Source: Paenibacillus sp. E222 (GTDB lineage: Bacteria > Bacillota > Bacilli > Paenibacillales > Paenibacillaceae). From it: a DNA stretch of 64,000 nucleotides. The stretch is taken from NCBI RefSeq assembly GCF_013401555.1, contig NZ_CP058552.1, positions 5,518,001 through 5,582,000 of the forward strand, read 5' to 3'. Of this stretch, positions 20,483 through 30,585 are shown piece by piece. The translations under genes were made by a program, and so were the position numbers. The first letter of the stretch is position 1, and each line of letters opens with the position of its first letter. The notes below the pieces were generated by a model that was given only the letters and a program-made list of their open reading frames with translations, was not told the DNA's origin and made no database searches.

Positions 20483-22224
20483 GCCAATTCCTCCTCTCGC
20501 CCCGTAATCAGCAATCTGGCATAATGTGACGACGGATCGCTGGCGAGTGCTTCTCTGGCTCCGAATTCCAGTACCTTGCCATCACCCAGTACCATAATCT
20601 GATCGACCTTTTCCAAAGTAGCCAAGCGATGTGCAATGATAATTCCCGTACATTGCTTCATCAACTGATCAATGGCAGACTGAAGCATGCTCTCTGTAGC
20701 GGCATCCAGCCGTGAGGAAGGCTCATCGAGAATAACCAGGCTTGGTTCAGTCAGAAATACTCGCGTCAAGGCAAACAATTGAGCTTCCCCTGCGGATAAT
20801 GAAGAACCGCCTGCCTTCAGATGGGTGTCCAACCCTGCGGGCTGTGATTCAATCCAGTGACTTAATCCAAGTCGATTCGTTGTCTCCTTAATAATCTGAT
20901 CCGAGACGTCCTGGTTGAACAGCGTTAAATTGTCTCGCAACGTACCGTCGAACAGCTGTACATCCTGCGTAACCATACCAACCCTGTGGTAGAGTGCAGG
21001 CAAGGTAAGCTCTGAAATGTCTTTGCCCCCAACTCGAATCGTTCCGCTATCCAGATTATACAGGCGCAGAAGCACCCGACTGAGACTTGACTTGCCGCTA
21101 CCTGTACGACCGATGATGCCAAGCCGTTCGCCAGGTTTAATGGCAAAGTTAATATTTTGTAACACAGGTTTATCCTCGTTATAACTGAAGTTCACCTGCT
21201 TGAATTCCAGACCAAGCGGCCCTTCTGGCAGCTGATCCTCTTTTCCGTTTTCGATCTCACTGCGCAAAGATAACAGCTCTCTTGACCGAAGCATGCCGGA
21301 TTTGGCCTTCTGAAACTCTTGAACCTGATCGCCCAACATCTCAATCGGATCATTAAGCATCTGGGTGTATTGATATATCAGAAACAGGGTACCGATGCTA
21401 ATGATGCCTTGCATGTAGTAATGAACACCAAGCAGAAGTACTGCCGTGACTGCGAGTGCGAACAGAATGACCGTTGTATTCCATGGAATCACCCGAAGCA
21501 GCCAGGCTTTCCTTCCTTTTTGAAATACAACACGCATCGTACGATAAAAGCGATTCATCACATACGGGACATGCCCGTTCGCTTGAACATCTTCAATTCC
21601 CGCAATACGCTCTTCAATTAATCCAAACAAGGATGCACTCGCTTCCCGCTCATTTTTGGAAGAGTTTACTCCCAGATTCCGAATGAACACCATAAACAGA
21701 ATCGATAACAATGTAAACACCGTCATGACGATCGCAATCGGGATGTTTACGGTGAACATAAATCCGAGAATTCCGGCAAGCAAGACAAAGCTTCCCACCA
21801 CCTGCACAATAAACATCGCGAAGAAGTTGGAGATACTCGTCACATCACCATCCACCCGTTCAATCATTTCTCCCGGCGTCTTCACATTATGAAACCGCAT
21901 ATCCAGACGCAGACAATGCTTCAGGAGATCTCCCCGTAACCGGTTCGTTGCTCGCCAGGCCACATCATTCCCCAGATAACTTACGGCTACTGTAATCAAT
22001 TGATTTACGACGGCAACAATTAGAAACAATCCGGCAAGCTGGATCAGGTTAGAAAGGATTCCCCCACTTGCCGCTGTATCAATGAATCGTTTGATAATCT
22101 GTGGATTCAGGAGCTGCAGCCCTGTTGACGTTAGCAACATCACCATAAGTATGGCCAATCGGCCTTTGACTGGTTTTAGATATTGCAGCAGCCAGGACAT
22201 GGAGCGTTTCTCTGTTTTGGGCAT
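20479..22224 (-). CDS. Heterodimeric ABC exporter subunit, degenerate signature motif
   Basis: A 581-residue half-transporter with an exporter membrane domain (about 20-310) and an ATPase domain. Walker A is GRTGSGKS at 372-379. The signature reads LSAGE (476-480) instead of LSGGQ. Walker B VILDE carries the catalytic Glu501, and IIIAHR the switch His. Its Walker site should pair with the intact LSGGQ of the downstream subunit to form the working ATP site. A strong GGGGTGAGGGG site precedes the ATG. It is first of a two-gene operon; the sulfotransferase gene 136 bp upstream lies on the same strand. Confidence 0.88.
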   Translation of the reverse strand: MPKTEKRSMSWLLQYLKPVKGRLAILMVMLLTSTGLQLLNPQIIKRFIDTAASGGILSNLIQLAGLFLIVAVVNQLITVAVSYLGNDVAWRATNRLRGDLLKHCLRLDMRFHNVKTPGEMIERVDGDVTSISNFFAMFIVQVVGSFVLLAGILGFMFTVNIPIAIVMTVFTLLSILFMVFIRNLGVNSSKNEREASASLFGLIEERIAGIEDVQANGHVPYVMNRFYRTMRVVFQKGRKAWLLRVIPWNTTVILFALAVTAVLLLGVHYYMQGIISIGTLFLIYQYTQMLNDPIEMLGDQVQEFQKAKSGMLRSRELLSLRSEIENGKEDQLPEGPLGLEFKQVNFSYNEDKPVLQNINFAIKPGERLGIIGRTGSGKSSLSRVLLRLYNLDSGTIRVGGKDISELTLPALYHRVGMVTQDVQLFDGTLRDNLTLFNQDVSDQIIKETTNRLGLSHWIESQPAGLDTHLKAGGSSLSAGEAQLFALTRVFLTEPSLVILDEPSSRLDAATESMLQSAIDQLMKQCTGIIIAHRLATLEKVDQIMVLGDGKVLEFGAREALASDPSSHYARLLITGREEELA

Positions 22225-22360
22225 AGCCCCTCACCCCTTCGTATAACATTTCTTTTCATTTTGGTGATTCAAAGCATTTTGCTCCCTCACTAAGATGAAT
22301 CATACATAACAACAATAAATGCAACGTTTCCAACTCGTGGATGAATCTTACCAAGTGTAT

Positions 22361-23092
22361 TTACCATTTAACATTCTCCCAATCTCTTTGGCATTCTTCC
22401 CGAAATCTTTGCACCCATTGTTCAGAAATCTCGTCTGCGATCGGGTCAAAGAACGGGGGCGATACGGTTACACCGTCAGTCTGAACATCCAAAAAATCTA
22501 GCACCTGCATGACGGTCCCTTCGTAATCCTGTATAAAATCCTCATAAACAATTGTCAGCGGCACAATGCCTGACTCGGACAGAAAGTCTTCAATTGCTGC
22601 TTCGCACATATTACTCTCCACAAGCAGATGTTTAATCGCATCAAAATTATATTGATCTGCAATATCTTGTAACTGAGGGCTGTCTCCGTGCTTGCGGTGC
22701 CATTCACCCGAGACAATGGCTCTCCACCATGACACAGCCAATCTGACTTTGTTGCGACGCGTCATGTAAATGTGCTTGGTGCAATTAGGGAAGCCCGTAC
22801 TCCATACCTCAGCCCGCGATAACGTTGTTGGCAGACTATAGAGACTGCGGAATGCGTCAATCCATCGTTGTTCAAAATTAATTTTGATGCCGAATACTCC
22901 GTTCGACGTTGTTCCCTGATCCCAGATCCGTTCCAGATCTTCACGCTTTAATGTGTCTGGGCTCTTATGCTGATAATGCAACCACTCCCTCGGATATCCT
23001 GCGACACCCGTAGAACTTAAGGCTTCACCCAGCAGAGTACTGCCGGTTCGTTGGGAAAACCAAATGGTATAACTTTGAGCAGGTCGTTTCAT
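22361..23092 (-). CDS. Stf0-type sulfotransferase
   Basis: A 243-residue PAPS-dependent sulfotransferase-like protein. The N-terminal YTIWFSQRTGSTLLGEAL matches the 5'-phosphosulfate-binding loop. SSTGVAGYPREWLHY and the YMTRRNKVRLAVSWWRA segment (3'-phosphate binding) are characteristic of Stf0, the trehalose 2-O-sulfotransferase family best known from mycobacteria. Acceptor specificity cannot be inferred; any sugar-containing lipid or metabolite is possible. GAGAGGCAG precedes the ATG. Sulfotransferases of this type are uncommon in Bacillales, and the adjacent ABC exporter might move its product. Confidence 0.83.
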   Translation of the reverse strand: MKRPAQSYTIWFSQRTGSTLLGEALSSTGVAGYPREWLHYQHKSPDTLKREDLERIWDQGTTSNGVFGIKINFEQRWIDAFRSLYSLPTTLSRAEVWSTGFPNCTKHIYMTRRNKVRLAVSWWRAIVSGEWHRKHGDSPQLQDIADQYNFDAIKHLLVESNMCEAAIEDFLSESGIVPLTIVYEDFIQDYEGTVMQVLDFLDVQTDGVTVSPPFFDPIADEISEQWVQRFREECQRDWENVKW

Positions 23093-23539
23093 ATCGCTGC
23101 CTCTCTTTCTCCCCTTAGGGGTGATTTCCCATCAAAAAGTACTACAAAACCTCCCTTCTATGTGCAACAAATTGGGTGGAATGCATGCAAAAAAGCCATA
23201 GATGAACTAATGTTCATCTACAGCTTGTAACAATAAGAGAACCATATGAAATAAGAAGCGTTTCCGGATTTCTCCTCTGCACGCAATAATGATGAGCGTC
23301 CACGACAGGGGTGCACAAACATGACTGTCTAAACGCCAACACAAAAAAACATTGGTTAAGTCACTTGCTCATGCGTATTCAGTTATCGATTCAGAATGCG
23401 CCCTGTCTGGAACATGTTCATCTTAACCACCCGTCACACATATTTGTTGTTTATTGTAATCGCTCCACTGTAATCCGTCAAGATAATATTAACTCAATTG
23501 TTATTTCCTTCATGCCACTGAACATCATATGCTACGATT
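23093..23539. other. Intergenic region with minus-strand terminator
   Basis: This 447-bp gap contains an inverted repeat at 23199-23220 (TAGATGAAC-TAAT-GTTCATCTA). On the minus strand it is followed by GGCTTTTTT, a terminator for the stalk-domain gene upstream. An 87-codon plus-strand frame here lacks a ribosome site and protein-like composition. Nothing else is evident. Confidence 0.55.
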
Positions 23540-24364
23540 TCAACGATCATAACCCAAATAGGGAATTTCTCTGAGATTAAACATTAACTGATTCACTTTC
23601 CATACTCCATTACTGTAAACAAGTTCAATATTTCGATCATTTACATAATGAGAATCACCCGTTAATGTGTTTCCGATTACGAACGATTGGGATAATGTCG
23701 CTGTTGTACTGCTTGTGTAATAGACGGAGGTCTCTGGAGCATCGTACACCATCCAATCACTTACGAGATCCTGCCTTTTGAGAATAAATTTGATTAAATC
23801 TTCAGTGAAATAAGGCTTGAAATACGTACTGACCTGCTTAATCTGAGACAAGCCTGAAATTTCATTCAATTTCTCTGACAAAACATTTATTCGTCCCTTG
23901 GTTATTTTCACAGAATCAGGTATCTGAATGGTCTCCTCTTGCATACTCACTATCATGTTTTGTTTATTCAAGTGGATGATTGCCTGTTTAGTTTGTGGAT
24001 TCCACTCTAGCTTGGCTCCTAATATTTGGCTGACAAATCGCAGCGGAACGTATGCTGTATTTCGAATTATTTCAACAGGAGAATCCATTTTGATGATCTG
24101 TTCATTCACTCTCGCATTTTTAAAGTTAACCACAAGCCAAATTTCTTTTTCATCCGTTTTAATTCGAATGCTTTTCCCTTCCTTATACCACGTTACATCT
24201 GCCCCCAAGTTGCTGGACACAACCCTCAAAGGAATTAGCACCCGGTTATTGGACAATACGCCAGTCCCAATCTCTAACGTGTCATTCTCAGCTAAACTCG
24301 GCGTTGAAAACGCGGCAAACATAACACACGCCAGCAATGTTAAGGTGAACTTTTTTAATATCAT
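23540..24364 (-). CDS. Secreted protein with copper-amine-oxidase-N-like (stalk) domain
   Basis: A 274-residue exported protein. A signal peptide (about 1-25, cleavage near SLA|EN) is followed by two repeats of the stalk domain: VLSNNRVLIPLRVVSSNLGA and IIRNTAYVPLRFVSQILGAK. This beta domain is abundant in Paenibacillus cell-envelope proteins. The C-terminal 130 residues, starting about VSMQEETIQIPDSVKITKG, match nothing I recognise and resemble a small SnoaL/NTF2-like or NEAT-unrelated fold only in length. GGGGG precedes the ATG. Function unknown; an envelope or extracellular role is likely. Confidence 0.8.
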   Translation of the reverse strand: MILKKFTLTLLACVMFAAFSTPSLAENDTLEIGTGVLSNNRVLIPLRVVSSNLGADVTWYKEGKSIRIKTDEKEIWLVVNFKNARVNEQIIKMDSPVEIIRNTAYVPLRFVSQILGAKLEWNPQTKQAIIHLNKQNMIVSMQEETIQIPDSVKITKGRINVLSEKLNEISGLSQIKQVSTYFKPYFTEDLIKFILKRQDLVSDWMVYDAPETSVYYTSSTTATLSQSFVIGNTLTGDSHYVNDRNIELVYSNGVWKVNQLMFNLREIPYLGYDR

Positions 24365-24485
24365 TTGGAACCCCCATGAGGAAATGTTTAACTAATTAAC
24401 GCTGATTTCTCAATGAAAGTTATGGTCCCCAAAAAAAAATTAAAACAGCTAATGCTTATGTGTCATACAACTGGCATCGCTTAAG

Positions 24486-25721
24486 CTAGGCACTCACTTG
24501 TATGGGTGTGGTCTCCTTCTCCCTGACTACAAGACGCTTATGGGCTACGATAAGAAAAGGCAGTCCAAGTGCAGTGGTCAGGGCCAGCGGTACAAAAACG
24601 AACAGACCATTCCCCGTCCCAAATTGGGTTAATAACAGACCTCCCAGAATCGGTGCCATGACGCTGCCCAAGTTATTGAATCCAATTGTGCCAAAGTACG
24701 TCCCTTTCCATTCGGGTTTGGCAATACGGTCAATCAGCACATCCATCATGGTGAACATGAGCACTTCCCCAATGGTGAACAGAATGACACTGATCATCAG
24801 CAGCATAACGCCTTCAGCTATGCCAAACAGGAACAGACTTGTAGCGACCAGCACGTTTCCAAGAATGAGAGGTACAACCGGTGGGAATTTGCTGGCCACC
24901 CGCACAATCGGGAATTGGATTACAAGCACAGTCAACGCATTGAGTGAAAGCATATAGGAAAACACTTGACTTCCATGTTCAAAAAGAGGATTCTGGGCCA
25001 CATACTGAGCCAGGGTCGAGCTAAAGTGCCCATACCCGAGCACGCAAAACGTAGTTCCGATAAGTACTGGCAAAAATACACGGTCGCGTCCCGTAGTAGC
25101 GAGTGCATCTCGTAAACGAGGTGCAGTGACCTGAACATGTTCCGGCAGATTTGCGCGCTGCAATCGAAATTGCAGGAACAAAACCAGGCCGTAAACGATA
25201 TATACCAACCCGGAGATCATGAACGGAAATGTAGACTCCGCTGATCCAAGCTGAAGACCGATAATAGGTCCAAACACGACACCCAGATTAATGGCCGCAT
25301 ATCTGAGGTTGAAGACAAGCAGTTTATGTTGTGGTGGAGTAATATCCGATAGAAGTGCACGTGACGTGGGCTCAAACACGGCGCGGCATAAACCGTTTAA
25401 CGTATTGGCCACAAAAAATACCCACAGGTGCTCAGCTGCTGAAAAGATGAAGAAAACACAGGCCCAGCCAAATACGGAGACCATCATGACCACTTTGCGG
25501 CCGATTCGATCGGAAATGTAACCTCCATAAAAGCTGACCATAACCCCCGCCAGAGAACTAACCGCGACGGTAATTCCAGTCTGTGTGGGTGTAGCTCCCA
25601 GTACCTGAGTCAGATAAATGGATAAAAACGGGATGCTCATGGACGTCACCAGACGTCCAAACATCGTTCCAACAATGATGGTCCAGGCTAAAGGGTGAAT
25701 TTGACGTAAATGCTGCTTCAT
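24486..25721 (-). CDS. MFS exporter (DHA1-like)
   Basis: A 411-residue 12-helix transporter with a good motif A, GGYISDRIGRKVVM, after helix 2. The family GxxxG-rich exporter segment GITVAVSSLAGVMVSFYGG lies nearby. It resembles DHA1 multidrug or sugar-efflux porters. It diverges from an SgrR-like regulator, a neighbour pattern that in enterobacteria joins SgrR with the sugar-phosphate-stress efflux pump SetA. An analogous solute-efflux role is an inference. AGGAGAA precedes the ATG. Confidence 0.84.
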   Translation of the reverse strand: MKQHLRQIHPLAWTIIVGTMFGRLVTSMSIPFLSIYLTQVLGATPTQTGITVAVSSLAGVMVSFYGGYISDRIGRKVVMMVSVFGWACVFFIFSAAEHLWVFFVANTLNGLCRAVFEPTSRALLSDITPPQHKLLVFNLRYAAINLGVVFGPIIGLQLGSAESTFPFMISGLVYIVYGLVLFLQFRLQRANLPEHVQVTAPRLRDALATTGRDRVFLPVLIGTTFCVLGYGHFSSTLAQYVAQNPLFEHGSQVFSYMLSLNALTVLVIQFPIVRVASKFPPVVPLILGNVLVATSLFLFGIAEGVMLLMISVILFTIGEVLMFTMMDVLIDRIAKPEWKGTYFGTIGFNNLGSVMAPILGGLLLTQFGTGNGLFVFVPLALTTALGLPFLIVAHKRLVVREKETTPIQVSA

Positions 25722-25869
25722 GCGTATGGTTCTCCTGTTCTAGATGTTTTTGTCTCAGATGGGCTACCTATGCCCTATCCCTTTATGTATAATTGTATGG
25801 ATAAAAGGGGGAAATAAAAGTGTAAGAAAACGTGAGCACATTTCACCCTTTATGAAGGAGCACATTCAT

Positions 25870-27636
25870 ATGGATACAGCAACAACCCATTATTTGCGTC
25901 TTGCCAGAGCAAAAGAACTTGCTCTTCAATTTCATGAATCGGTTCCGGTAACGATCGAGAGCCTTTCCGCTGCCCTATGCTGCACCCCACGCAACGTGAA
26001 GTTTATTCTGCGCAAGCTGGAGGAACAAGGCTTTATTCACTGGCAGCCCGGGCGAGGCCGGGGACATCATTCGGAGATGACATTACTGCGCAGTGTGAAT
26101 GAGGCACTCGAAGAGAGCTTTCTGGAACTCATGGGCAGAGGTAAAATGAAGGAAGCGATCGAGTTGATCGGCAGCACAGAGAAGAACGACGCTCTCCGGG
26201 AACGGCTGCTGAATTCATTGAATAAACAGATGGGATTCCAAAGTCATGTTGAAACAGCTTCCGGTCAGGATGTGCTTCGCATGGTGAGATCACGAAGATT
26301 GGCAGACCTTGACCCTGCTTTTGTGTATACTGCTTTTGAAACCTATCTGCTTGGACAGGTATGCAGCACGCTAATCACCTATGACGCCAAAACAGGAACC
26401 TTCCTGCCGGATCTGGCGCATATGTGGGAGTACAATGAGGAACAAAGAGTTTGGACTTTCTATCTGCGCAAAGGTGTACGATTCCACCATGGTCGGGTCA
26501 TGACATCCCGAGATGTCCAATCTGCATTGCAACGCTTGCGCATTGTAGACAGTCCATTCATTTGGCTATACCGGGATATTGAGCATACCGAAGTTGTCGG
26601 GGATTACTGCATTCGTTTTTATCTAAGTCGGCCTAATCGCTTCTTCCTGAACTTGCTTAGTTGTGTCTCAATGACGATTCTCCCCTATGATGTCGATGTA
26701 ACCCAACAATTGATTGGTACCGGACCTTTTCGGATCAATGAAATAAATGAAACGGTACTGGTCATAAGCGCATTCGATGCCTATTATGGAATCCGTCCTC
26801 ATCTGGATCGAGTAGATATTTGGTTTGTACCCAATCTGGGTCCTTATGAGCGCCATTATGAGTTGCCGGGAACAGACCGACTGAAATTAGCTACAGACGA
26901 TACAGGGACCAACAGTGTTGATTATCCAGCATCAGGATGCCGATACATGCTGTTTAATTTCCGCAAAGCCGGTATTCACCATCAACTGGAATTTAGGCAA
27001 GCCATGCGCATTGTATTCGATCCCGTCGCTTTGGTAAGGGAACTGGGCAGCAATCGAATTACACCGGCAAACAGCTTTCTTCCCTGGAAAAGCGCTGAGC
27101 ATGCTTGGCGCGAGTCTTCTCTTGAGGATGCCCGTGAGCTCCTGCACATCAGTGGATACCAGGGAGAGAAGATTATCCTTGCGTATACTGTGGCTAAAGA
27201 CCAAAAAGAAGCAGAATGGCTTAAACAACGCGGAGCCTCCATCGGCTTATGTATTGAGCTGCAACCCTTCGTTGAATTTCCCAATGTGAGGGATACAAGC
27301 GAAGCCGACCTGATTATCGCAGAAGAAGTTTTGGAAGATGACTGGCAATTTGGCATGATTAATTTCTTCATCAACAAACGCAACTATTTTCATATTTGTT
27401 TATCACCTGATTTACAGTCCGTATTTTATCAACAAATGGAGAATTTCCTTCAGCAAAATGAAGAGCAAAGGGCGTTGCTGCTCAATAAAGCAGAGGATTT
27501 GCTTCGCGATAACTGCTGGATATTGTACGGCTGCCACATGAATAAAAAAGCCCTGCTTAATCAAAGTCTCTTTGGCCTTCATACCGCTGAGTTTGGGTTC
27601 ATGGATATCTCCAAACTATGGATCAAAAATCAGTAA
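25870..27636 (+). CDS. SgrR-like transcription factor with fused solute-binding domain
   Basis: A 588-residue protein. The N-terminal winged helix (about 20-75: ESLSAALCCTPRNVKFILRKL, then GFIHWQPGRGRGHHSEM) matches SgrR. The rest is an extracytoplasmic-type SBP_bac_5 oligopeptide/sugar-binding fold kept inside the cell, with FETYLLGQVCSTLITYD and VWTFYLRKGVRFHHGR motifs. E. coli SgrR senses glucose-phosphate stress this way. ATG 25870 with AAGGAG nine bases upstream is preferred over the longer frame from 25744, which lacks a ribosome site. It is divergent from an MFS exporter in a 148-bp shared promoter region. Confidence 0.85.
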   Translation: MDTATTHYLRLARAKELALQFHESVPVTIESLSAALCCTPRNVKFILRKLEEQGFIHWQPGRGRGHHSEMTLLRSVNEALEESFLELMGRGKMKEAIELIGSTEKNDALRERLLNSLNKQMGFQSHVETASGQDVLRMVRSRRLADLDPAFVYTAFETYLLGQVCSTLITYDAKTGTFLPDLAHMWEYNEEQRVWTFYLRKGVRFHHGRVMTSRDVQSALQRLRIVDSPFIWLYRDIEHTEVVGDYCIRFYLSRPNRFFLNLLSCVSMTILPYDVDVTQQLIGTGPFRINEINETVLVISAFDAYYGIRPHLDRVDIWFVPNLGPYERHYELPGTDRLKLATDDTGTNSVDYPASGCRYMLFNFRKAGIHHQLEFRQAMRIVFDPVALVRELGSNRITPANSFLPWKSAEHAWRESSLEDARELLHISGYQGEKIILAYTVAKDQKEAEWLKQRGASIGLCIELQPFVEFPNVRDTSEADLIIAEEVLEDDWQFGMINFFINKRNYFHICLSPDLQSVFYQQMENFLQQNEEQRALLLNKAEDLLRDNCWILYGCHMNKKALLNQSLFGLHTAEFGFMDISKLWIKNQ

Positions 27637-27663
27637 TTTAGTGATTCCCGGAATGGGACATAG

Positions 27664-27705
27664 CAAAAAAAGCCGCTAACATATCTATCGATAAGTTAAC
27701 GGCTA
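27664..27705 (-). terminator. Intrinsic terminator of the hybrid kinase gene
   Basis: On the minus strand AGCCGTTAAC and GTTAGCGGCT pair and are followed by seven Ts, just after the stop at 27715. Confidence 0.8.
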
Positions 27706-27714
27706 CATTGCTAA

Positions 27715-30384
27715 TCAAAAGTCCCTTCTTACGGAATGTTGAATTGAATGGTATGCAGTGGGATGATTCTTTATTTGGTAAAACTCCTCCATCACTTGCA
27801 TAATGGATTCACTTTTAATTGGTTTGCTTACATACGCATCCATTCCAGCCTTCAGACATTTGTCCATATCCCCTCGAACTGCGTTTGCAGTAACCGCAAC
27901 AATATAAGGGCATGCCTCTGGCCGGATTGATTCCTTAATCGCTTTGGTCGCTTCAAATCCATTCAGTCGAGGCATGTGCACATCCATGAACACAATATCG
28001 TACGAACTTCGTTTGACAGCTTCCACTGCCTCTAAACCATTCACGACATGATCAACAAGATGTCCTTTCTTCTCAATCATCCGGCGCAGAACAAGCTGGT
28101 TCACCTCATTGTCCTCCGCAATCAGAATTCGAAGTTGATCCGTTTTATTCTTTTTCTGTTGTAGATCGTATCTGTTGAATTCCTCCATGTTGCTGGTTTT
28201 AAACGACGCTGTAAACATAAATGTGGTCCCCGGATCGCCGGACTCTTCAATCCAGATATCACCCTGCATAAGCTCTACAAGCTTCTTGCTGATGGCCAGT
28301 CCAAGTCCCGTACCTTGAGGCTTGCGTGTCATGAAATTCTCCAATTGGTAGAAGGCTTCGAATAAATGCTCCCTTTTCTCCACTGGAATTCCAATCCCTG
28401 TATCCTTCACCTTGAACTGAAATTGAATGTCATTGTATTGTTGTCCGGTAACCTTCACCTCGATTTCAATACTGCCTTCCGGGGTGAACTTCACAGCATT
28501 GCCGATGATGTTGGTTAGGACCTGTTTTAGACGGTAAGCATCCCCAAACACGGGAACAGGAATGGCGTCATCCAGGCTTAGACGAAGATCCAACTGCTTC
28601 TCCCGAATCATTGGCGTTACGATCTTAACCGTCTCCGTCACAATTTCCTTAAGATCGAAGGGTTCATCCATCAAATCGGTTTTACCCGACTCTATTTTGG
28701 AAAAGTCCAGAATATCATTAATAATCGCAAGCAACGAATCCCCGCTTTTTTGGATGATTTCAATATATTCCTTTTGTTCTCCGCTAAGTCCAGGTGTGTC
28801 CAGAAGCAAGTCCGTCATCCCAATTACTCCGTTCATGGGTGTACGGATCTCATGGCTCATCATCGCCAAAAACTCACTTTTGGCCTTATTCATTCGTTCA
28901 GCAGTCTCTTTGGCTACAAGAAGCTTTTTCTGTTCCGTAATATCCTTCGCAATTAAGTAGAACCCTACGTTTTTCTCATTAATAATGATAGGGGCAAGCG
29001 TTGCCAAAACTTCTGTCTCAGAACCATTTACGTGCTGAATAGCATTGATTTCTTTTTCAGCCATCTCATACTGGCTATTGAGAATCAGTCCCAGATGATA
29101 CGGTCCGATAAACCTGCATATACTGGTTCCGATCATTTCCACAACCGGGCATCCCGTCATTTTCATAGCTACCGGGTTGGCATTTATGATATTGCCGTCC
29201 ATATCAAAAGAAATGATGGCATCATGATTATATTTCTTGAGTGAAGTATAACGTTCCACCGACTCCTGAAGCTTGAATTCGACGAGTTTACGCTCTGTAA
29301 TATCCTGCAAAGTCCCGTTTAGCTGTATCGGTCGTTGATCCTCATCAAAGGTAATTAACCCTCGCAGATGAAGATACTTTTCTTTACCATTTGAGCCCAG
29401 ATGCCGATATTCAAAATCAAGCGGTTGGCCTGTTTTCACCCATTCAATACAGTCCTTCAACCGCTGCTCCTCCGCCTGTTCCATGAATGCAAAGATATCG
29501 CTGGCCTTATACTGCTTATTGTTATCAATTTCAAACATCTCGTATATTTGATCGGACATTGAAACATGGCCACTCAGCATGTTCCACTCCCAACTGCCAA
29601 TCATGGCTATCCGTTCAGCCTCTGCACTAATTTCCTCATGTTTCTTTCTCTCCGATATATCGCGCCCAATGGCAAGGATTTGTTGTTCTTGCCCAGGCTC
29701 CCCGATAACCTTATATGTGGTTTCAAACCATAGACTGTGCCCATCTTTATGGCGAGCCTGCATATTCAACATATGACCTGTGCTCAAATCGATCTGTGAG
29801 ACACGTTCCAGGTCCTGTGGGTGAAAAACGGCAGTATTGTTATTGCCAACCACTTCTTCTGGAGAATAACCAAGCAGATTATAAATAGAAGGAGAACAAT
29901 AGCGACAAATCCCGTCAATGGTCGCAATATAGATGATTTCTTGTGCATTATCAGAAATAAGTTTGAACATTTCTTCCGTTTGAAGCAGCTTTTGTTCGGT
30001 TGTTTTATGATCCGTAATATCTACAACATGGCAAATAAAATACAGAGGTTCTCCACTGACTTCGTTCATAGCCAATGAGACATGTAGTGATATCCATACA
30101 ACATCTCCATTTTTCTGAATATAACGTTTTTCGAATTTGTACTCTTGCGATTTACCTTCACACAGTTCGCGCTCGTACATCAGATCCTGTGCAAAATCAT
30201 CGGGATGGGTGATATCCTTGTAATGAAGATGGATTAATTCTTGAGCTGTATAACCCAGCATTCTGCAAAAAGCAGGATTCACTTTCATCCACTGTCCTGT
30301 TGGAGCAACAAGTGCAATCCCAATAGGTGCTTGATTATAAATCTGCTCAAACAATTCGTGATGATCGACCTTTTGAACCTGCAT
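27715..30384 (-). CDS. Cytoplasmic hybrid histidine kinase with four PAS domains and a receiver
   Basis: An 889-residue signalling protein without membrane segments. Four PAS/PAC modules occupy about 8-128, 135-248, 255-368 and 375-490. HisKA follows with phospho-acceptor H511 (MMSHEIRTPMNG). The ATPase domain has N629, DTGIGIP 661-667 and GTGLGL 691-696. The C-terminal receiver has phospho-acceptor D801 and conserved K855. AAAGGAG precedes the ATG. There is no output domain or adjacent response regulator, so phosphate must pass to an HPt protein elsewhere, as in sporulation-type relays. The PAS ligands are unknown. Confidence 0.92.
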   Translation of the reverse strand: MQVQKVDHHELFEQIYNQAPIGIALVAPTGQWMKVNPAFCRMLGYTAQELIHLHYKDITHPDDFAQDLMYERELCEGKSQEYKFEKRYIQKNGDVVWISLHVSLAMNEVSGEPLYFICHVVDITDHKTTEQKLLQTEEMFKLISDNAQEIIYIATIDGICRYCSPSIYNLLGYSPEEVVGNNNTAVFHPQDLERVSQIDLSTGHMLNMQARHKDGHSLWFETTYKVIGEPGQEQQILAIGRDISERKKHEEISAEAERIAMIGSWEWNMLSGHVSMSDQIYEMFEIDNNKQYKASDIFAFMEQAEEQRLKDCIEWVKTGQPLDFEYRHLGSNGKEKYLHLRGLITFDEDQRPIQLNGTLQDITERKLVEFKLQESVERYTSLKKYNHDAIISFDMDGNIINANPVAMKMTGCPVVEMIGTSICRFIGPYHLGLILNSQYEMAEKEINAIQHVNGSETEVLATLAPIIINEKNVGFYLIAKDITEQKKLLVAKETAERMNKAKSEFLAMMSHEIRTPMNGVIGMTDLLLDTPGLSGEQKEYIEIIQKSGDSLLAIINDILDFSKIESGKTDLMDEPFDLKEIVTETVKIVTPMIREKQLDLRLSLDDAIPVPVFGDAYRLKQVLTNIIGNAVKFTPEGSIEIEVKVTGQQYNDIQFQFKVKDTGIGIPVEKREHLFEAFYQLENFMTRKPQGTGLGLAISKKLVELMQGDIWIEESGDPGTTFMFTASFKTSNMEEFNRYDLQQKKNKTDQLRILIAEDNEVNQLVLRRMIEKKGHLVDHVVNGLEAVEAVKRSSYDIVFMDVHMPRLNGFEATKAIKESIRPEACPYIVAVTANAVRGDMDKCLKAGMDAYVSKPIKSESIMQVMEEFYQIKNHPTAYHSIQHSVRRDF

Positions 30385-30484
30385 CTTAAGCTCTCCTTTT
30401 GGTGTATAAACACAATATTTGCTTAATACCCGAATTTTTCATTGTTGAAACATCTCATTTTCTAAACGTTTGTGTCATTAAAGC

Positions 30485-30521
30485 AAAATAAGACCTGGAT
30501 TCTATTCACATGGAATCCAGG
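30485..30521 (-). terminator. Terminator of the polyprenyl synthetase fusion gene
   Basis: CCTGGATTC and GGAATCCAGG form the stem. On the minus strand it is followed by TCTTATTTTG, about 70 bases after the stop. Confidence 0.65.
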
Positions 30522-30585
30522 CACCTTTGTTTTATTTCATATAAACCAGCCGAAGATGGGAATGAGATTTAGTCAAAAAAAGAAT

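Noticed and set aside
23311..23574. 87-residue plus-strand frame
   Set aside because: It overlaps the 3' end of the stalk-domain gene, has His/Cys-rich random composition and no ribosome site.
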